A stretch of 64,000 nucleotides of DNA from Segatella oris (GCF_900637655.1 NZ_LR134384.1:1054001-1118000); one strand, 5' to 3'; counted from the first letter of the stretch, positions 9,123-17,774 are shown. Program-made: numbers and translations. Notes: generated from the letters alone by a model not told the origin.

Positions 9123-9153
9123 ATTTTCTTTTAAGGAATAGCAACAAAAAAAC

Positions 9154-11016
9154 ATGTCAATACTCAACCACAAGATTTCCGTAGGCATAGACGGAAAGCA
9201 GTTATTTTCCTTCAAGTCGCTAAAGCTACATCAGTCCATCAACAATCACCACCGTTTCGAGCTGCTTCTTGACCTTGAGGCTGGGGGAAACAGATATGCC
9301 CACAACCTCAAGGACAGTGCCAAATGGATTGGAAAGTCCTTCGCCGTGTATGCAGGGGAGAAATCGGAAACCACCTTCATGGGGGTCGTTACGGGCGTGA
9401 GCCTGCACAGGAAGAACAGTGATTTCGGACATATTCTGGTGTCGGGATACTCTGAGACCTACCGCCTCGAGACCGACCTGAACTTCAACTCATGGACAGG
9501 ATGCACCCTGGCTGACATCATCAAGGAGATGACTTCCAAGGCGGGGGTGAGTGCAAGGATAAATCCCGAATACACCGAGAAGCTCGACTACGTTTGCCAG
9601 TACAACGAGTCGGACTTCACGTTCATCAAGCGTCTTGCCCTGCAATACAACGAATGGCTCTACTATGACGGAATCGACCTGGTCTTCGGCCGACCCGTAC
9701 ATCTGCCGGATGCTGTGAAGCTCGAGTTCGGGACAAGCCTCTCGTCACTTGACATCGGAGTCAAGGCGCTGGCAAAGCCGGCAAAGGTGTTCTCCTATCA
9801 TTCGCTCAACGACCAGACCATTGCTGCAGAAACCCCGAACAAGCCCACCGACAAGGACCAGCTGGGCTATGAGGCCTTCCAGGCTTCGCTCGAGATGTAC
9901 AGGAATCCTGCAAGGCAGTATGCCCTGCCCCGCATCCACTACACCTCAGAGATGACGAGGTATGTCAGGAAGAAGCAGGAGGCAGCCACGGCCGAGTCGC
10001 ACTATGTACTGGGGCAGAGTGAGACGGCAACCCTCGTCACGGGAAGCGTGGTGGACTTGAAGAGTTCCTTCCTCGAGCGGGCGGGCAGCCTGACGAGCGA
10101 GTCATTGGGCGAGTTCTTCATCACCGAGATAACACATACCGTGGGCGAGGATAGCTATTACAGCAATACGTTCAAGGCCATTCCTGCGGTCGTGGACACG
10201 CTGCCGGAGCCTGAAGTGGAGATGCCTGTTGCCGAACCGCAGATGGCCAGGGTCACCAGGAATGACGACAAGTTCGGTCACGGACGTGTGCAGGTGCAGA
10301 TGAACTGGCAGACAGAGAAGATGTCTACGGACTGGCTGCGCGTCATGGCGCCAGACGGAGGAAGCAGCGACCAGGTGAAAAGCAACCGTGGCTTCGTGTT
10401 CATTCCCGAAGTGGGTGACCAGGTGCTGGTGGGATTCCGACACGGTGACCCCAACAGACCCTATGTCATGGGAAGCCTGTTCAACGGAACTACGGGCGCA
10501 GGAGGCGGAAAGGAAAATATTACTAAGACAATCGTAACGAGAAGTGGACACACGCTGGCTTTCAATGATATGGAGAATGGCAATTGGGGAATAACATTAA
10601 AGGATGCCAAAGGTAATGTTTTTCATATGGACACCAAAGGTTCCAGTATCAATATTACTGCTCCCCAGACTATAACCTTGAATGCCGCCAACATCATGCT
10701 CAACGCTTCCAATAAGATTGGTCTTCAATCATCCTCCGTGAGCAAAGATGGCACAAAGAACGGAGTAATTGAGATGGCGGCACTCAAGACTGTCAGTCTG
10801 AAATCAGATACGGAAGATATCAAAATCAGTGCTGAAAGTAAGGGTATCGGCTTGAAAGCCCAGACGGGAATTTCTTCTGAAAGCGATACACTCTCTTTAA
10901 ATTCTCGAATTTCGTCATTGGATACGAAAGAACATTTGAAGATACAAGCTGATGGGGTTAATATGGATGGAGGATCGAGTATGAAAATCTCTTCCAGTGA
11001 TACTGACATCATTTAA
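9154..11016 (+). CDS. vgrG: T6SS spike protein VgrG (TssI)
   Basis: A 620-residue VgrG: a phage gp27-like part (about 1-360, with FTFIKRLALQYNEWLYYDG), a gp5-like OB domain (about 370-450, VTRNDDKFGHGRVQVQM and FVFIPEVGDQVLVGF) and a C-terminal beta-helix needle (about 460-600, SINITAPQTITLNAANIM). It trimerises on top of the Hcp tube and is tipped by the PAAR-like protein encoded next. No enzymatic C-terminal extension is present, so the toxin is the separate following gene. The DNA is GC-rich with many AGG and CTC codons up to about 10500, then becomes clearly AT-richer, suggesting a mosaic gene. Confidence 0.95.
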   Translation: MSILNHKISVGIDGKQLFSFKSLKLHQSINNHHRFELLLDLEAGGNRYAHNLKDSAKWIGKSFAVYAGEKSETTFMGVVTGVSLHRKNSDFGHILVSGYSETYRLETDLNFNSWTGCTLADIIKEMTSKAGVSARINPEYTEKLDYVCQYNESDFTFIKRLALQYNEWLYYDGIDLVFGRPVHLPDAVKLEFGTSLSSLDIGVKALAKPAKVFSYHSLNDQTIAAETPNKPTDKDQLGYEAFQASLEMYRNPARQYALPRIHYTSEMTRYVRKKQEAATAESHYVLGQSETATLVTGSVVDLKSSFLERAGSLTSESLGEFFITEITHTVGEDSYYSNTFKAIPAVVDTLPEPEVEMPVAEPQMARVTRNDDKFGHGRVQVQMNWQTEKMSTDWLRVMAPDGGSSDQVKSNRGFVFIPEVGDQVLVGFRHGDPNRPYVMGSLFNGTTGAGGGKENITKTIVTRSGHTLAFNDMENGNWGITLKDAKGNVFHMDTKGSSINITAPQTITLNAANIMLNASNKIGLQSSSVSKDGTKNGVIEMAALKTVSLKSDTEDIKISAESKGIGLKAQTGISSESDTLSLNSRISSLDTKEHLKIQADGVNMDGGSSMKISSSDTDII

Positions 11017-11025
11017 TAGAGAGTT

Positions 11026-12633
11026 ATGGCAGACCAATTGGAATATGTGGTAAGGAATGCCCTGATGGTGTGCGATAAGGGAGCTGCTCCTGCATTCTTC
11101 CTCCCGACCCACAACACGCACATTAAGATACAAGGATGCCTTGTTGCCAACAAGCTTGACAAGCAGCCGCTCGTGAACATTCCCACGTTCGGCATCTGCA
11201 GTCTTACGCAAAAGCCTTGTGTGCCTGCTTGTACGGAATGGCAGAAGACCTATAAGCTGCGGGTAAAAGGTCAAGAAACCCTCCTGTTCAGGTCAGAGAT
11301 GCCCTGTAGCTTGGGCGGAAAGATTAATTTTGTGACCAGCGGCCAGATTCCGTTGCCTGATGATGCAATGGAGGATATCAAAGCCTTGCAGGAACAAGGG
11401 GCTAAGGAAGATGAAGATGAGGGTTGGGGCTGGCTTGATACTGTAGAATTGATTCCCGTAGTCGGTTCCATCGTCGGTGCTGTTCGCGAGGGAATGAAAG
11501 GCAACTGGGGAATGATGGCCATGAACATCGGTTTCCTAGCCTTGGATGTTGCCGGGCTTGTATCGTTTGGGGCGACTACCGCAGCCTCCTCTGCAGGTAA
11601 AGCCGGTATTAAGGCTGGCGTTAAGGTTGCGGCCAAGTCTGCTGCCAAAGCCGTAGCCAAACAGGTCGGCAAGACAGGACTGAAGACCGCAATAAAACTA
11701 ACGGCCAAGGGAGCAAGGAAAGCTTTCTGCAAATCTATTGACAAGATTGTCGGCAAGGCTTCTGCCGGGCATGTCTGTGTCTTTGCCTGTTTCCCTGCAG
11801 GGACTAAAATCAATACGGCTGTCGGATTGAAGAACATTGAGGATATCAAGGCCGGTGACAGGGTCTGGTCGTATGACGAATTGACTGGTGAGACAGGATT
11901 GCAGGATATCGTCCGGACGATGGTTCGTGAAAGTGATCATACCGTTGAACTATATACGGAAAAGGAAATCATAGAGACGACTGCTGAGCACCCTTTCCTT
12001 ACAGGAAACGGTTGGAAAGATGCCGCTAATCTGCAAACAGGCGATAAGATAAGAAGCAGAAATGAAGAAGATATCGAAATAAAAGATGTAAAGTTCTCGT
12101 ATCGGCCAAGGAAAGTTTATAACTTTGAGGTCTCTAATTGGCATACCTACTTTGTGGGGGCATTGCAGTGGCTGGTGCATAATGCCTGCTTGACAGAATT
12201 AGCAAGGAAGGGAATTGAATATGCCCGGCGTATATTACGTGGCATCAAATTCAATAAAGTGATGGTCAAGAAGCTCGGGAAGAAAGAGTTTGCACACGAA
12301 GTATGGTTAGAGGGAATGAAACGTCGTGTTGATACAGTGATGAAAAACGGCAAGAAGGTTATCAGCCGGAAGGCCACACAGTTGTCTGATGTGACAGAGG
12401 AGACAGCCAAGAAATATATTGACGAGGTCGCGGGGTATAGGGGAAAAGGAGTGCAGAATCCAGGTAGAATGAAAAAAGGCGTTACAAGAATAGATGAAAA
12501 TGCCAAGGCTGAACTTTCTATTCCTAAACAGGAAAAGCCTATACCACAAACTATTAAGGATCATGCAACAGAAAAAAAAGTTGATATCATACCTGAAGAT
12601 GAAGTAAGCATGGAAAACTTAAATAACTGGTAA
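11026..12633 (+). CDS. T6SS effector: DUF4280 (PAAR-like) - Hint - REase-fold nuclease toxin
   Basis: A 535-residue polymorphic toxin. Residues about 1-105 are a DUF4280 PAAR-like domain that caps VgrG (Cys-rich, ICSLTQKPCVPACTEW). About 135-240 is an Ala/Gly/Lys-rich region with hydrophobic stretches (IPVVGSIVGAV, GFLALDVAGLVSFGA). Residues 255-386 are a Hint self-cleaving domain, from Cys255 (CFPAGTKI) through TAEHPFL to the terminal LVHN. The remaining ~149 residues are the toxin; the segment RRVDTVMKNGKKVISRKATQ followed by LSD resembles restriction-endonuclease-fold polymorphic toxins, so a DNase is likely. It starts 9 bp after vgrG and ends 3 bp before its presumed immunity gene. Confidence 0.85.
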   Translation: MADQLEYVVRNALMVCDKGAAPAFFLPTHNTHIKIQGCLVANKLDKQPLVNIPTFGICSLTQKPCVPACTEWQKTYKLRVKGQETLLFRSEMPCSLGGKINFVTSGQIPLPDDAMEDIKALQEQGAKEDEDEGWGWLDTVELIPVVGSIVGAVREGMKGNWGMMAMNIGFLALDVAGLVSFGATTAASSAGKAGIKAGVKVAAKSAAKAVAKQVGKTGLKTAIKLTAKGARKAFCKSIDKIVGKASAGHVCVFACFPAGTKINTAVGLKNIEDIKAGDRVWSYDELTGETGLQDIVRTMVRESDHTVELYTEKEIIETTAEHPFLTGNGWKDAANLQTGDKIRSRNEEDIEIKDVKFSYRPRKVYNFEVSNWHTYFVGALQWLVHNACLTELARKGIEYARRILRGIKFNKVMVKKLGKKEFAHEVWLEGMKRRVDTVMKNGKKVISRKATQLSDVTEETAKKYIDEVAGYRGKGVQNPGRMKKGVTRIDENAKAELSIPKQEKPIPQTIKDHATEKKVDIIPEDEVSMENLNNW

Positions 12634-12636
12634 ATT

Positions 12637-13365
12637 ATGGAAGAATTGAAGATTACCTATCGCGATTGGAACTATTTGCATTATAAGCTCCAACCAGAGG
12701 AAACAACTTGTCGTATTTATACAAATGAATATAAAAGTCGCATTTCCAAACGCGTTCCTAAGGAGATGCAGAACTACACTATGGAACAATGGGCACGCTT
12801 TGCTTATGAAAGAAACCGAAGTATGGCTGAAATGGCTTGGGATAAAGGCATCGCTCCTAATGAGTACAATAGGCTCTTAGACAAGATAGGATTTCCTTTC
12901 GAAGTCACGGCACTATTGGAATTCAACGAACAGCCATACGCTTTTATTACTTTCTTAGGTGAAGGATGTAATGTTTCTTTTTTGGATGAATTAGGACGTA
13001 CATTTATGAGTTATCGTTTTGAACCTTCTCCTTATCAAAACGAAAAGGGAAATAGGAAGGGCTATTTGTTTCTGTACCAACTTTCCTTGCGTTATTATCA
13101 TGAGGAAAAAGACGAATATGGAGACTGGGACTACGACTATACGGACTACGAATTTACTCCAGACGGAAGAGTTCGTAAGATAGAGGAAATCGGTGACGAG
13201 CGCACAATTTATGATTCGGAGCAGCGCATCAACGTAGAATCTAATTGGCAGAAGTATCCTGAATTCGGCGACTGGCTTCCCTTGTTTGAGATGAAACGCT
13301 GGAAAGATGACGAACTAATGCCATTGACAGATAAAGACAATTCGAATAAATTCCCTTGGGAATAG
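12637..13365 (+). CDS. Presumed immunity protein for the REase-fold toxin, copy 1
   Basis: A 242-residue soluble acidic protein without signal peptide or membrane segment. I do not recognise a named family. Its place 3 bp after a T6SS toxin gene, the coupling to it and the duplication of the pair's junction downstream all point to an immunity role, which for a nuclease toxin would be in the cytoplasm. Visible features: MEELKITYRDWNY start, TMEQWARFAYERNRSM helix, YYHEEKDEYGDWDYDYTDYE acidic aromatic strand and a C-terminal WQKYPEFGDWLPLF. A close homologue lies at 14141. Confidence 0.7.
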   Translation: MEELKITYRDWNYLHYKLQPEETTCRIYTNEYKSRISKRVPKEMQNYTMEQWARFAYERNRSMAEMAWDKGIAPNEYNRLLDKIGFPFEVTALLEFNEQPYAFITFLGEGCNVSFLDELGRTFMSYRFEPSPYQNEKGNRKGYLFLYQLSLRYYHEEKDEYGDWDYDYTDYEFTPDGRVRKIEEIGDERTIYDSEQRINVESNWQKYPEFGDWLPLFEMKRWKDDELMPLTDKDNSNKFPWE

Positions 13366-13375
13366 GATGATGAAT

Positions 13376-13470
13376 AGGTGAGACTTTCTCTACCGTTCTG
13401 GTCAGGGATGCCCTTTAGCTTAATCAGGAAGACAACAGTTGTTGATACAAGAAGTCCAAAAGGCATTTAA
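13376..13470 (+). pseudogene. Remnant of an effector DUF4280-Hint junction
   Basis: GAGACTTTCTC...TTCTGGTCAGGGATGCCC reads FWSGMPFSL in one frame, recognisably the FRSEMPCSL segment of the effector at about 11277-11312. Only some 50 bp are alignable; the rest is degraded. It lies about 12 bp after the stop of immunity copy 1, the same relation seen between immunity copy 2 and the headless Hint cassette at 14889, so it marks a recombination border. Confidence 0.5.
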
Positions 13471-13560
13471 AAAGAGATAAAGAAAAATGCAAAAGATTTG
13501 GAAGTAACATTCAAGATGGAATAAAAAAAATCTTATATTTGTAATCCAAAATTAGTTGCT

Positions 13561-13977
13561 ATGGCAGTAGGAATTTTTGTTGAACCTGATTTTTACACAA
13601 TTGGTACTGGAAACTTTTTATTTTGTTTCTTCTCAAACATTGCATATCATCTGTAAAATGGACAATGGAGAAATAGATTCCCTTACTTGATGAAACATTT
13701 GTACGACGGGCTATTAGAGAAAACAATATGTAAGGAATGCAATAGATGAATTGCATACTGTAAAAAAGAATTTTCTTATATATCTCCTCAAAAAGTAATA
13801 TGGGATATAGAAGATTTGGCACAGCAACCTCCTTGGGGAAATGACATCTCGGAAGACATTACAGATTTGTCCAATTATTTTGTAACAAGCGAAGGAGAAG
13901 ACCTTTTTGATGTACTATTTAAGGCTTTTGGGCGCGCGAAAGATGACCATGAGAATGTAGAAATTAAACAATTGTAG
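13561..13977 (+). pseudogene. Broken Imm70-family immunity gene
   Basis: Reading from the ATG gives MAVGIFVEPDFYTIGTGNF, then YHL followed by TAA where a Glu codon is expected, then NGQWRNRFPYLMKHLYDGLL. The middle (VRNAIDELHTVKK, about 13731-13770) is only readable in another frame, after which the first frame resumes with SPQKVIWDIEDLAQQPPWG through ITDLSNYFVTSEGEDLFDV to the stop at 13975. This is the whole length of an Imm70-type immunity protein with one nonsense change and a pair of compensating frameshifts. It is a relic of a past effector cassette whose toxin is gone. Confidence 0.8.
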
Positions 13978-14091
13978 ATTCATGAATAATGAATATTACT
14001 TAATTGTTGAATAGAACTTCTGAATGAAAAAACTTTGTGTATTTATCTGCTTCCCGAAAAGCAGGGACAATAACTCAAAAGAATGTTGTAT

Positions 14092-14137
14092 CGTACCTGA
14101 AGATAAAGTAAGAATGGAAGACTTAAATAACTGGTAA
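14092..14137 (+). pseudogene. Duplicated 3' tail of the REase-fold toxin gene
   Basis: The bases before immunity copy 2 read VPEDKVRMEDLNNW and stop, closely matching IPEDEVSMENLNNW at the end of the active effector (12591-12633), and the following spacer and ATG are the same. It is therefore the end of an older copy of the toxin gene, left when the rest was lost. Confidence 0.8.
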
Positions 14138-14140
14138 ATT

Positions 14141-14914
14141 ATGGAAGAATTGAAGATTACTTATCGCGATTGGAACTACACTATATATAAACTCTGGTCG
14201 GAAGAAGAAACATGTGAAGTTTATGAAATTGAATATAAAAGTCGCGTTTCCAAGCGCGTTCTTAAGGAGATGCAGAGCTACACTATGGAGCAATGGGCAC
14301 GTTTTGCCTATGAAAGAAACCGAAGCATGGCTGAAATGGCTTGGGATAAAGGCATCGCTCCTAATGAGTACAATAGACTCTTAGACAAGATAGGATTTCC
14401 TTTCGAAGTCACGGCACTATTGGAATTCAACGAACAGCCATATGCCTTCATTATTTTCTTAGGTGAAGGATGTACTGTTTCCTTTCTTGATGAATTAGGA
14501 CGTACATATATGAGTTATCGTTTTGAACCTGCCCCTTATCAAAACGAAAAGGGAAACAGGAAGGGCTATTTGTTTCTGTACCAACTTACCTTGCGATATT
14601 ATCATGAGGAAAAAGACGAATATGGGAAATGGGATTACGACTATACGGACTACGAATTTACTCCAGACGGAAGAGTTCACAAGATAGAGGAAATAGGTGA
14701 CGAGCGCACAATTTATGATTCTGAACAGCGTGTCAACGTAGAATCTAATTGGCAGAAATACCCTGAATTCGGAGACTGGCTTCCCTTGTTTGAGATGAAA
14801 CGCTGGAAAGATGACGAACTAATGCCATTGACAGATAAAGACAATTCGAATAAATTTCCTAGGAAATTGGATGGTGACGATATAGATAAAAGGGCAAGAG
14901 ACTCTCCTGTTTAG
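14141..14914 (+). CDS. Presumed immunity protein, copy 2
   Basis: A 257-residue close homologue of the immunity protein at 12637, differing mainly near the N-terminus (YTIYKLWSEEETCEVYEIEY in place of the copy-1 segment) and at scattered sites. Up to NKFP the two align without gaps; copy 2 then has a different 17-residue tail (DGDDIDKRARDSPV) because the gene runs into the recombination scar and its stop codon TAG lies inside the start of the headless Hint cassette. It has no intact cognate toxin beside it. It may still protect against relatives that carry an allelic toxin. Confidence 0.7.
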   Translation: MEELKITYRDWNYTIYKLWSEEETCEVYEIEYKSRVSKRVLKEMQSYTMEQWARFAYERNRSMAEMAWDKGIAPNEYNRLLDKIGFPFEVTALLEFNEQPYAFIIFLGEGCTVSFLDELGRTYMSYRFEPAPYQNEKGNRKGYLFLYQLTLRYYHEEKDEYGKWDYDYTDYEFTPDGRVHKIEEIGDERTIYDSEQRVNVESNWQKYPEFGDWLPLFEMKRWKDDELMPLTDKDNSNKFPRKLDGDDIDKRARDSPV

Positions 14915-14933
14915 GTCAGAAAAGCCTTGCAGC

Positions 14934-16124
14934 TTGGGTGGAAAGATTAATTTTGTGACCAGCGGCCAGATTCCGTTGCCTGATGATGCAATGGAGGATA
15001 TCAAAGCCTTGCAGGAGCAAGGGGCTAAGGAAGATGAAGATGAGGGTTGGGGCTGGCTTGATACTGTAGAATTGATTCCCGTAGTCGCTTCCATCGTCGG
15101 TGCTGTCCGTGAGGGGATGAAAGGCAACTGGGGAATGATGGCCATGAACATCGGTTTCCTAGCCTTGGATGTTGCCGGGCTTGTATCGTTTGGGGCGACT
15201 ACCGCAGCCTCCTCTGCAGGTAAAGCCGGTATTAAGGCTGGCGTTAAGGTTGCGGCCAAGTCTGCTGCCAAAGCCGTAGCCAAACAGGTCGGCAAGACAG
15301 GGCTGAAAACAGCAGTGAAACTAACGGCCAAGGGAGCAAGGAAAGCTTTCTGCAAATCTATTGACAAGATTGTCGGCAAGGCTTCTGCCGGGCATGTCTG
15401 TGTCTTTGCCTGTTTCCCTGCAGGGACTAAAATCAATACGGATGGCGGACTGAAGAACATTGAGGATATCAAGGCGGGTGACAGGGTCTGGTCGTATGAC
15501 GAATTGACTGGTGAGACAGGATTTCAGGAAATCGTCCGGACGATGGTTCGTGAAAGTGATCATACCGTTGAACTATATACGGAAGAGGAAATCATAGAGA
15601 CGACTGTCGAGCATCCTTTCCTTACAGACAACGGTTGGAAAGATGCCGCTGATCTGCAAACAGGTGATAGGATAAAAAGCAGAAATGAAGAAGATATCGA
15701 AATAAAAGATGTAAAGTTCTCGTATAAGCCGAGGAAAGTTTATAACTTTGAAGTCTCTAACTGGCATACTTATTTCGTGGGGGCATTGCAGTGGCTGGTG
15801 CATAACGCTAAAAAATGCTTAAGTAAACTACCTCAGCAAATACATCATTTTGCAACGAACAAAAGTAAGAAATATACTAAGCACTTTAAAAGAATTGCTA
15901 ATAAATTTAAATTAGATTTGAATGGAAGTTGGAATAAAGAAGCGTTGCCACATCGGGGAAGACATCCTTACAAATACCATGATTGGGTTTTAAAACGGAT
16001 GAGAATTGCTTCAAAGAAAGCAGGTAAAGACCAAGAGAAATTTCTTAATCTGTTTGAAAAGGATATAAAAGCGGAAGTCAGAAAGAATCCTGAATTGTTA
16101 CGAAAGTCAGGATGGGAAAAATAA
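14934..16124 (+). CDS. Headless orphan Hint - AHH nuclease toxin cassette
   Basis: The frame is homologous to the effector from about 14889 (GQETLLFRSEKPCSL) but lacks the DUF4280 head; the first usable start is TTG at 14934, which has no recognisable ribosome site, so it is probably not translated as such. It keeps the Ala/Lys-rich linker and the Hint domain (CFPAGTKI at 15411 to LVHN at 15806), nearly identical to 11277-12183. The C-terminal ~105 residues differ completely: IHHFATNKSKKYTKHF and HPYKYHDWVLKRM match the AHH family of HNH/EndoVII-type nucleases. It is best read as a displaced donor cassette that recombination could join to the DUF4280 head. Confidence 0.8.
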   Translation: MGGKINFVTSGQIPLPDDAMEDIKALQEQGAKEDEDEGWGWLDTVELIPVVASIVGAVREGMKGNWGMMAMNIGFLALDVAGLVSFGATTAASSAGKAGIKAGVKVAAKSAAKAVAKQVGKTGLKTAVKLTAKGARKAFCKSIDKIVGKASAGHVCVFACFPAGTKINTDGGLKNIEDIKAGDRVWSYDELTGETGFQEIVRTMVRESDHTVELYTEEEIIETTVEHPFLTDNGWKDAADLQTGDRIKSRNEEDIEIKDVKFSYKPRKVYNFEVSNWHTYFVGALQWLVHNAKKCLSKLPQQIHHFATNKSKKYTKHFKRIANKFKLDLNGSWNKEALPHRGRHPYKYHDWVLKRMRIASKKAGKDQEKFLNLFEKDIKAEVRKNPELLRKSGWEK

Positions 16125-16155
16125 CTGTATACTACATAATAAAATAACAAAAACA

Positions 16156-16698
16156 ATGAAATATAATATTTTTTCATTCAGAGAAAGCGATGACTATGAC
16201 AAAAAACGCTATGGTTTCGCCGAATCACCCGACAGCGTTGATCCCATAGATATATACCAAGGCTTGCCTTTAGAAAAGCCTTGGAGTGAGCCAATGTTTG
16301 AATTAACCGAAGGGCATTTTTCCGATTACCTAAGTAATGATTGCGATTGGGTTTTATGTTCTGAGAAATTGAAACAGTGCATCGAAACAAATGCTATCAA
16401 TGCAACAGATATAACCTGGTGTTCGGTTGCCGTTAACGACGGAGATGTAGTGAAGACTTATTATGCACTACTTATGGAAACGCCCATGAAGGAAATCTTG
16501 GACACAGAGAAGTCCAGAAAGCTAAGAGACGGGAAAATATATCTTCCGCATTTTGTTTATGACAAGATAAAGGATGTGGACATATTTGCTTTAGAAGAGG
16601 AATATCTCGGTGGTTTATATATATCAGAGAGGTTGAAGCTGATTATCGAGGCTGAAAACTTAGCTGGTGTTGGATTTGAGGATTGGTATGCATCATAA
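16156..16698 (+). CDS. Imm11-like (DUF1629) immunity protein 1
   Basis: A 180-residue soluble protein beginning MKYNIFSFRESDDYD. The pattern FELTEGHFSDYLSNDCDWVLCSEKLK, then ITWCSVAV, YYALLMETPMKEILDTEKS and a late LYISERLKLIIEAENLAGV follows the Imm11 (DUF1629) layout as I remember it. It starts 31 bp after the AHH toxin cassette and is the likely cognate immunity gene, acting in the cytoplasm against a nuclease. A homologous gene follows immediately. Family assignment is from pattern recognition only. Confidence 0.65.
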   Translation: MKYNIFSFRESDDYDKKRYGFAESPDSVDPIDIYQGLPLEKPWSEPMFELTEGHFSDYLSNDCDWVLCSEKLKQCIETNAINATDITWCSVAVNDGDVVKTYYALLMETPMKEILDTEKSRKLRDGKIYLPHFVYDKIKDVDIFALEEEYLGGLYISERLKLIIEAENLAGVGFEDWYAS

Positions 16699-16712
16699 AA
16701 CTTGATAGAGGA

Positions 16713-17243
16713 ATGGAAACAGAAAAAGTATATTTCGTTGAAAGCAGTGAAGATTATGATGATCAACACTATGGCTTTGCCTTTTCTGATGAAGATTTGT
16801 CGCCAGCTGATATTCAGAATTGGAAACAAGATATTGCTTGGAAAGAATTAAAGATGGAGTTGAAGGAAGGAGAGTTTGCAGACTATTTGGTTAATGATTT
16901 AAATATACCGCTATGCTCTAAGCGCTTAAAAGATTTGATAGTGAAACATGCTGATAATTCCGATGATTTTACTTGGTATCCCATCATAATACAATCTGCC
17001 TCATCTTGGGATCAAGAAAGATACTATTACTTAAAAACTAATATCTTATTAGACAATGTAATAGACCTTGAAAAATCAGATATTGAGAAAGGGATAGTGT
17101 ATGTTCCATACTTTATAAAAGAAAAGACACGGGATATATTCCGCTGTGCCTATGACAAGTCATACTTGTTTGTTTCACAAGCGCTAAAAGACGTTATTAC
17201 CAATAACAACATAACCGGAATAAGTTTTGAAACTTGGGAGTAG
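16713..17243 (+). CDS. Imm11-like (DUF1629) immunity protein 2
   Basis: A 176-residue relative of the preceding gene (KVYFVESSEDYDDQHYGFAF, MELKEGEFADYLVNDLNIPL, LFVSQALKDVITNNNITGI). The ATG at 16713 is chosen because TAGAGGA stands just before it and the longer frame from TTG at 16683 would overlap the upstream gene with unrelated residues. It lies 14 bp after immunity protein 1. Two diverged immunity homologues in tandem would widen protection against variants of the AHH toxin. Confidence 0.65.
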   Translation: METEKVYFVESSEDYDDQHYGFAFSDEDLSPADIQNWKQDIAWKELKMELKEGEFADYLVNDLNIPLCSKRLKDLIVKHADNSDDFTWYPIIIQSASSWDQERYYYLKTNILLDNVIDLEKSDIEKGIVYVPYFIKEKTRDIFRCAYDKSYLFVSQALKDVITNNNITGISFETWE

Positions 17244-17330
17244 TTTTTGATAAATAAACATTACAGTTATAATCGAAGCACATAAAAAAATAAAACAAAT
17301 CAAAATCCTCTCCTAATCTATAAATCAATT

Positions 17331-17744
17331 ATGAACATCGAACAATATAAAGACCTATCAGACAAATTTTATGAGCAATTCGATAAACTAAGTGACGAGA
17401 CTTATGAGTTATTTCAACAAAAGAGATACAATGCATCATTCCAAAAGTATGAGGAATGCTTATATCTTTTTCTTGATCCAAAAGGAGATTATGGTGACTA
17501 TTCCAATGTTATGGAGTGGATGATAGACAATTATCTGGCAATTAACGATTACTCCAATGCAAAGAAATGGGTAGAGAAACTAGGTCGAGTTTTTAAGAAT
17601 CAACATATACTTGGTGATTGGAACTTTTTAAGGGGAAAAATCTATTTTCACAACGGAGATCTCGATGTCGCTTGGGAGAGTTTTGATAACGCATATAAGA
17701 AAGCTGGTATGGATTGTTTTAGAGAACAAGAGCCCAAGTACTAG
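17331..17744 (+). CDS. TPR-like protein of the immunity array, 3' end frameshifted
   Basis: A 137-residue helical protein with tetratricopeptide-like pairs (NASFQKYEECLYLFLD, DYSNAKKWVEKLGRVF, GDWNFLRGKIYFHNGDLDVA). It ends early: after REQEPKY the next codon is TAG, but a one-base shift restores LDFYRNPQKYTNDE, the kind of C-terminus I expect for these proteins. So one base appears lost near 17740. Such small TPR proteins often accompany polymorphic-toxin immunity genes; a direct immunity function is not shown. Confidence 0.6.
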   Translation: MNIEQYKDLSDKFYEQFDKLSDETYELFQQKRYNASFQKYEECLYLFLDPKGDYGDYSNVMEWMIDNYLAINDYSNAKKWVEKLGRVFKNQHILGDWNFLRGKIYFHNGDLDVAWESFDNAYKKAGMDCFREQEPKY

Positions 17745-17774
17745 ATTTTTATAGGAATCCTCAAAAATATACGA

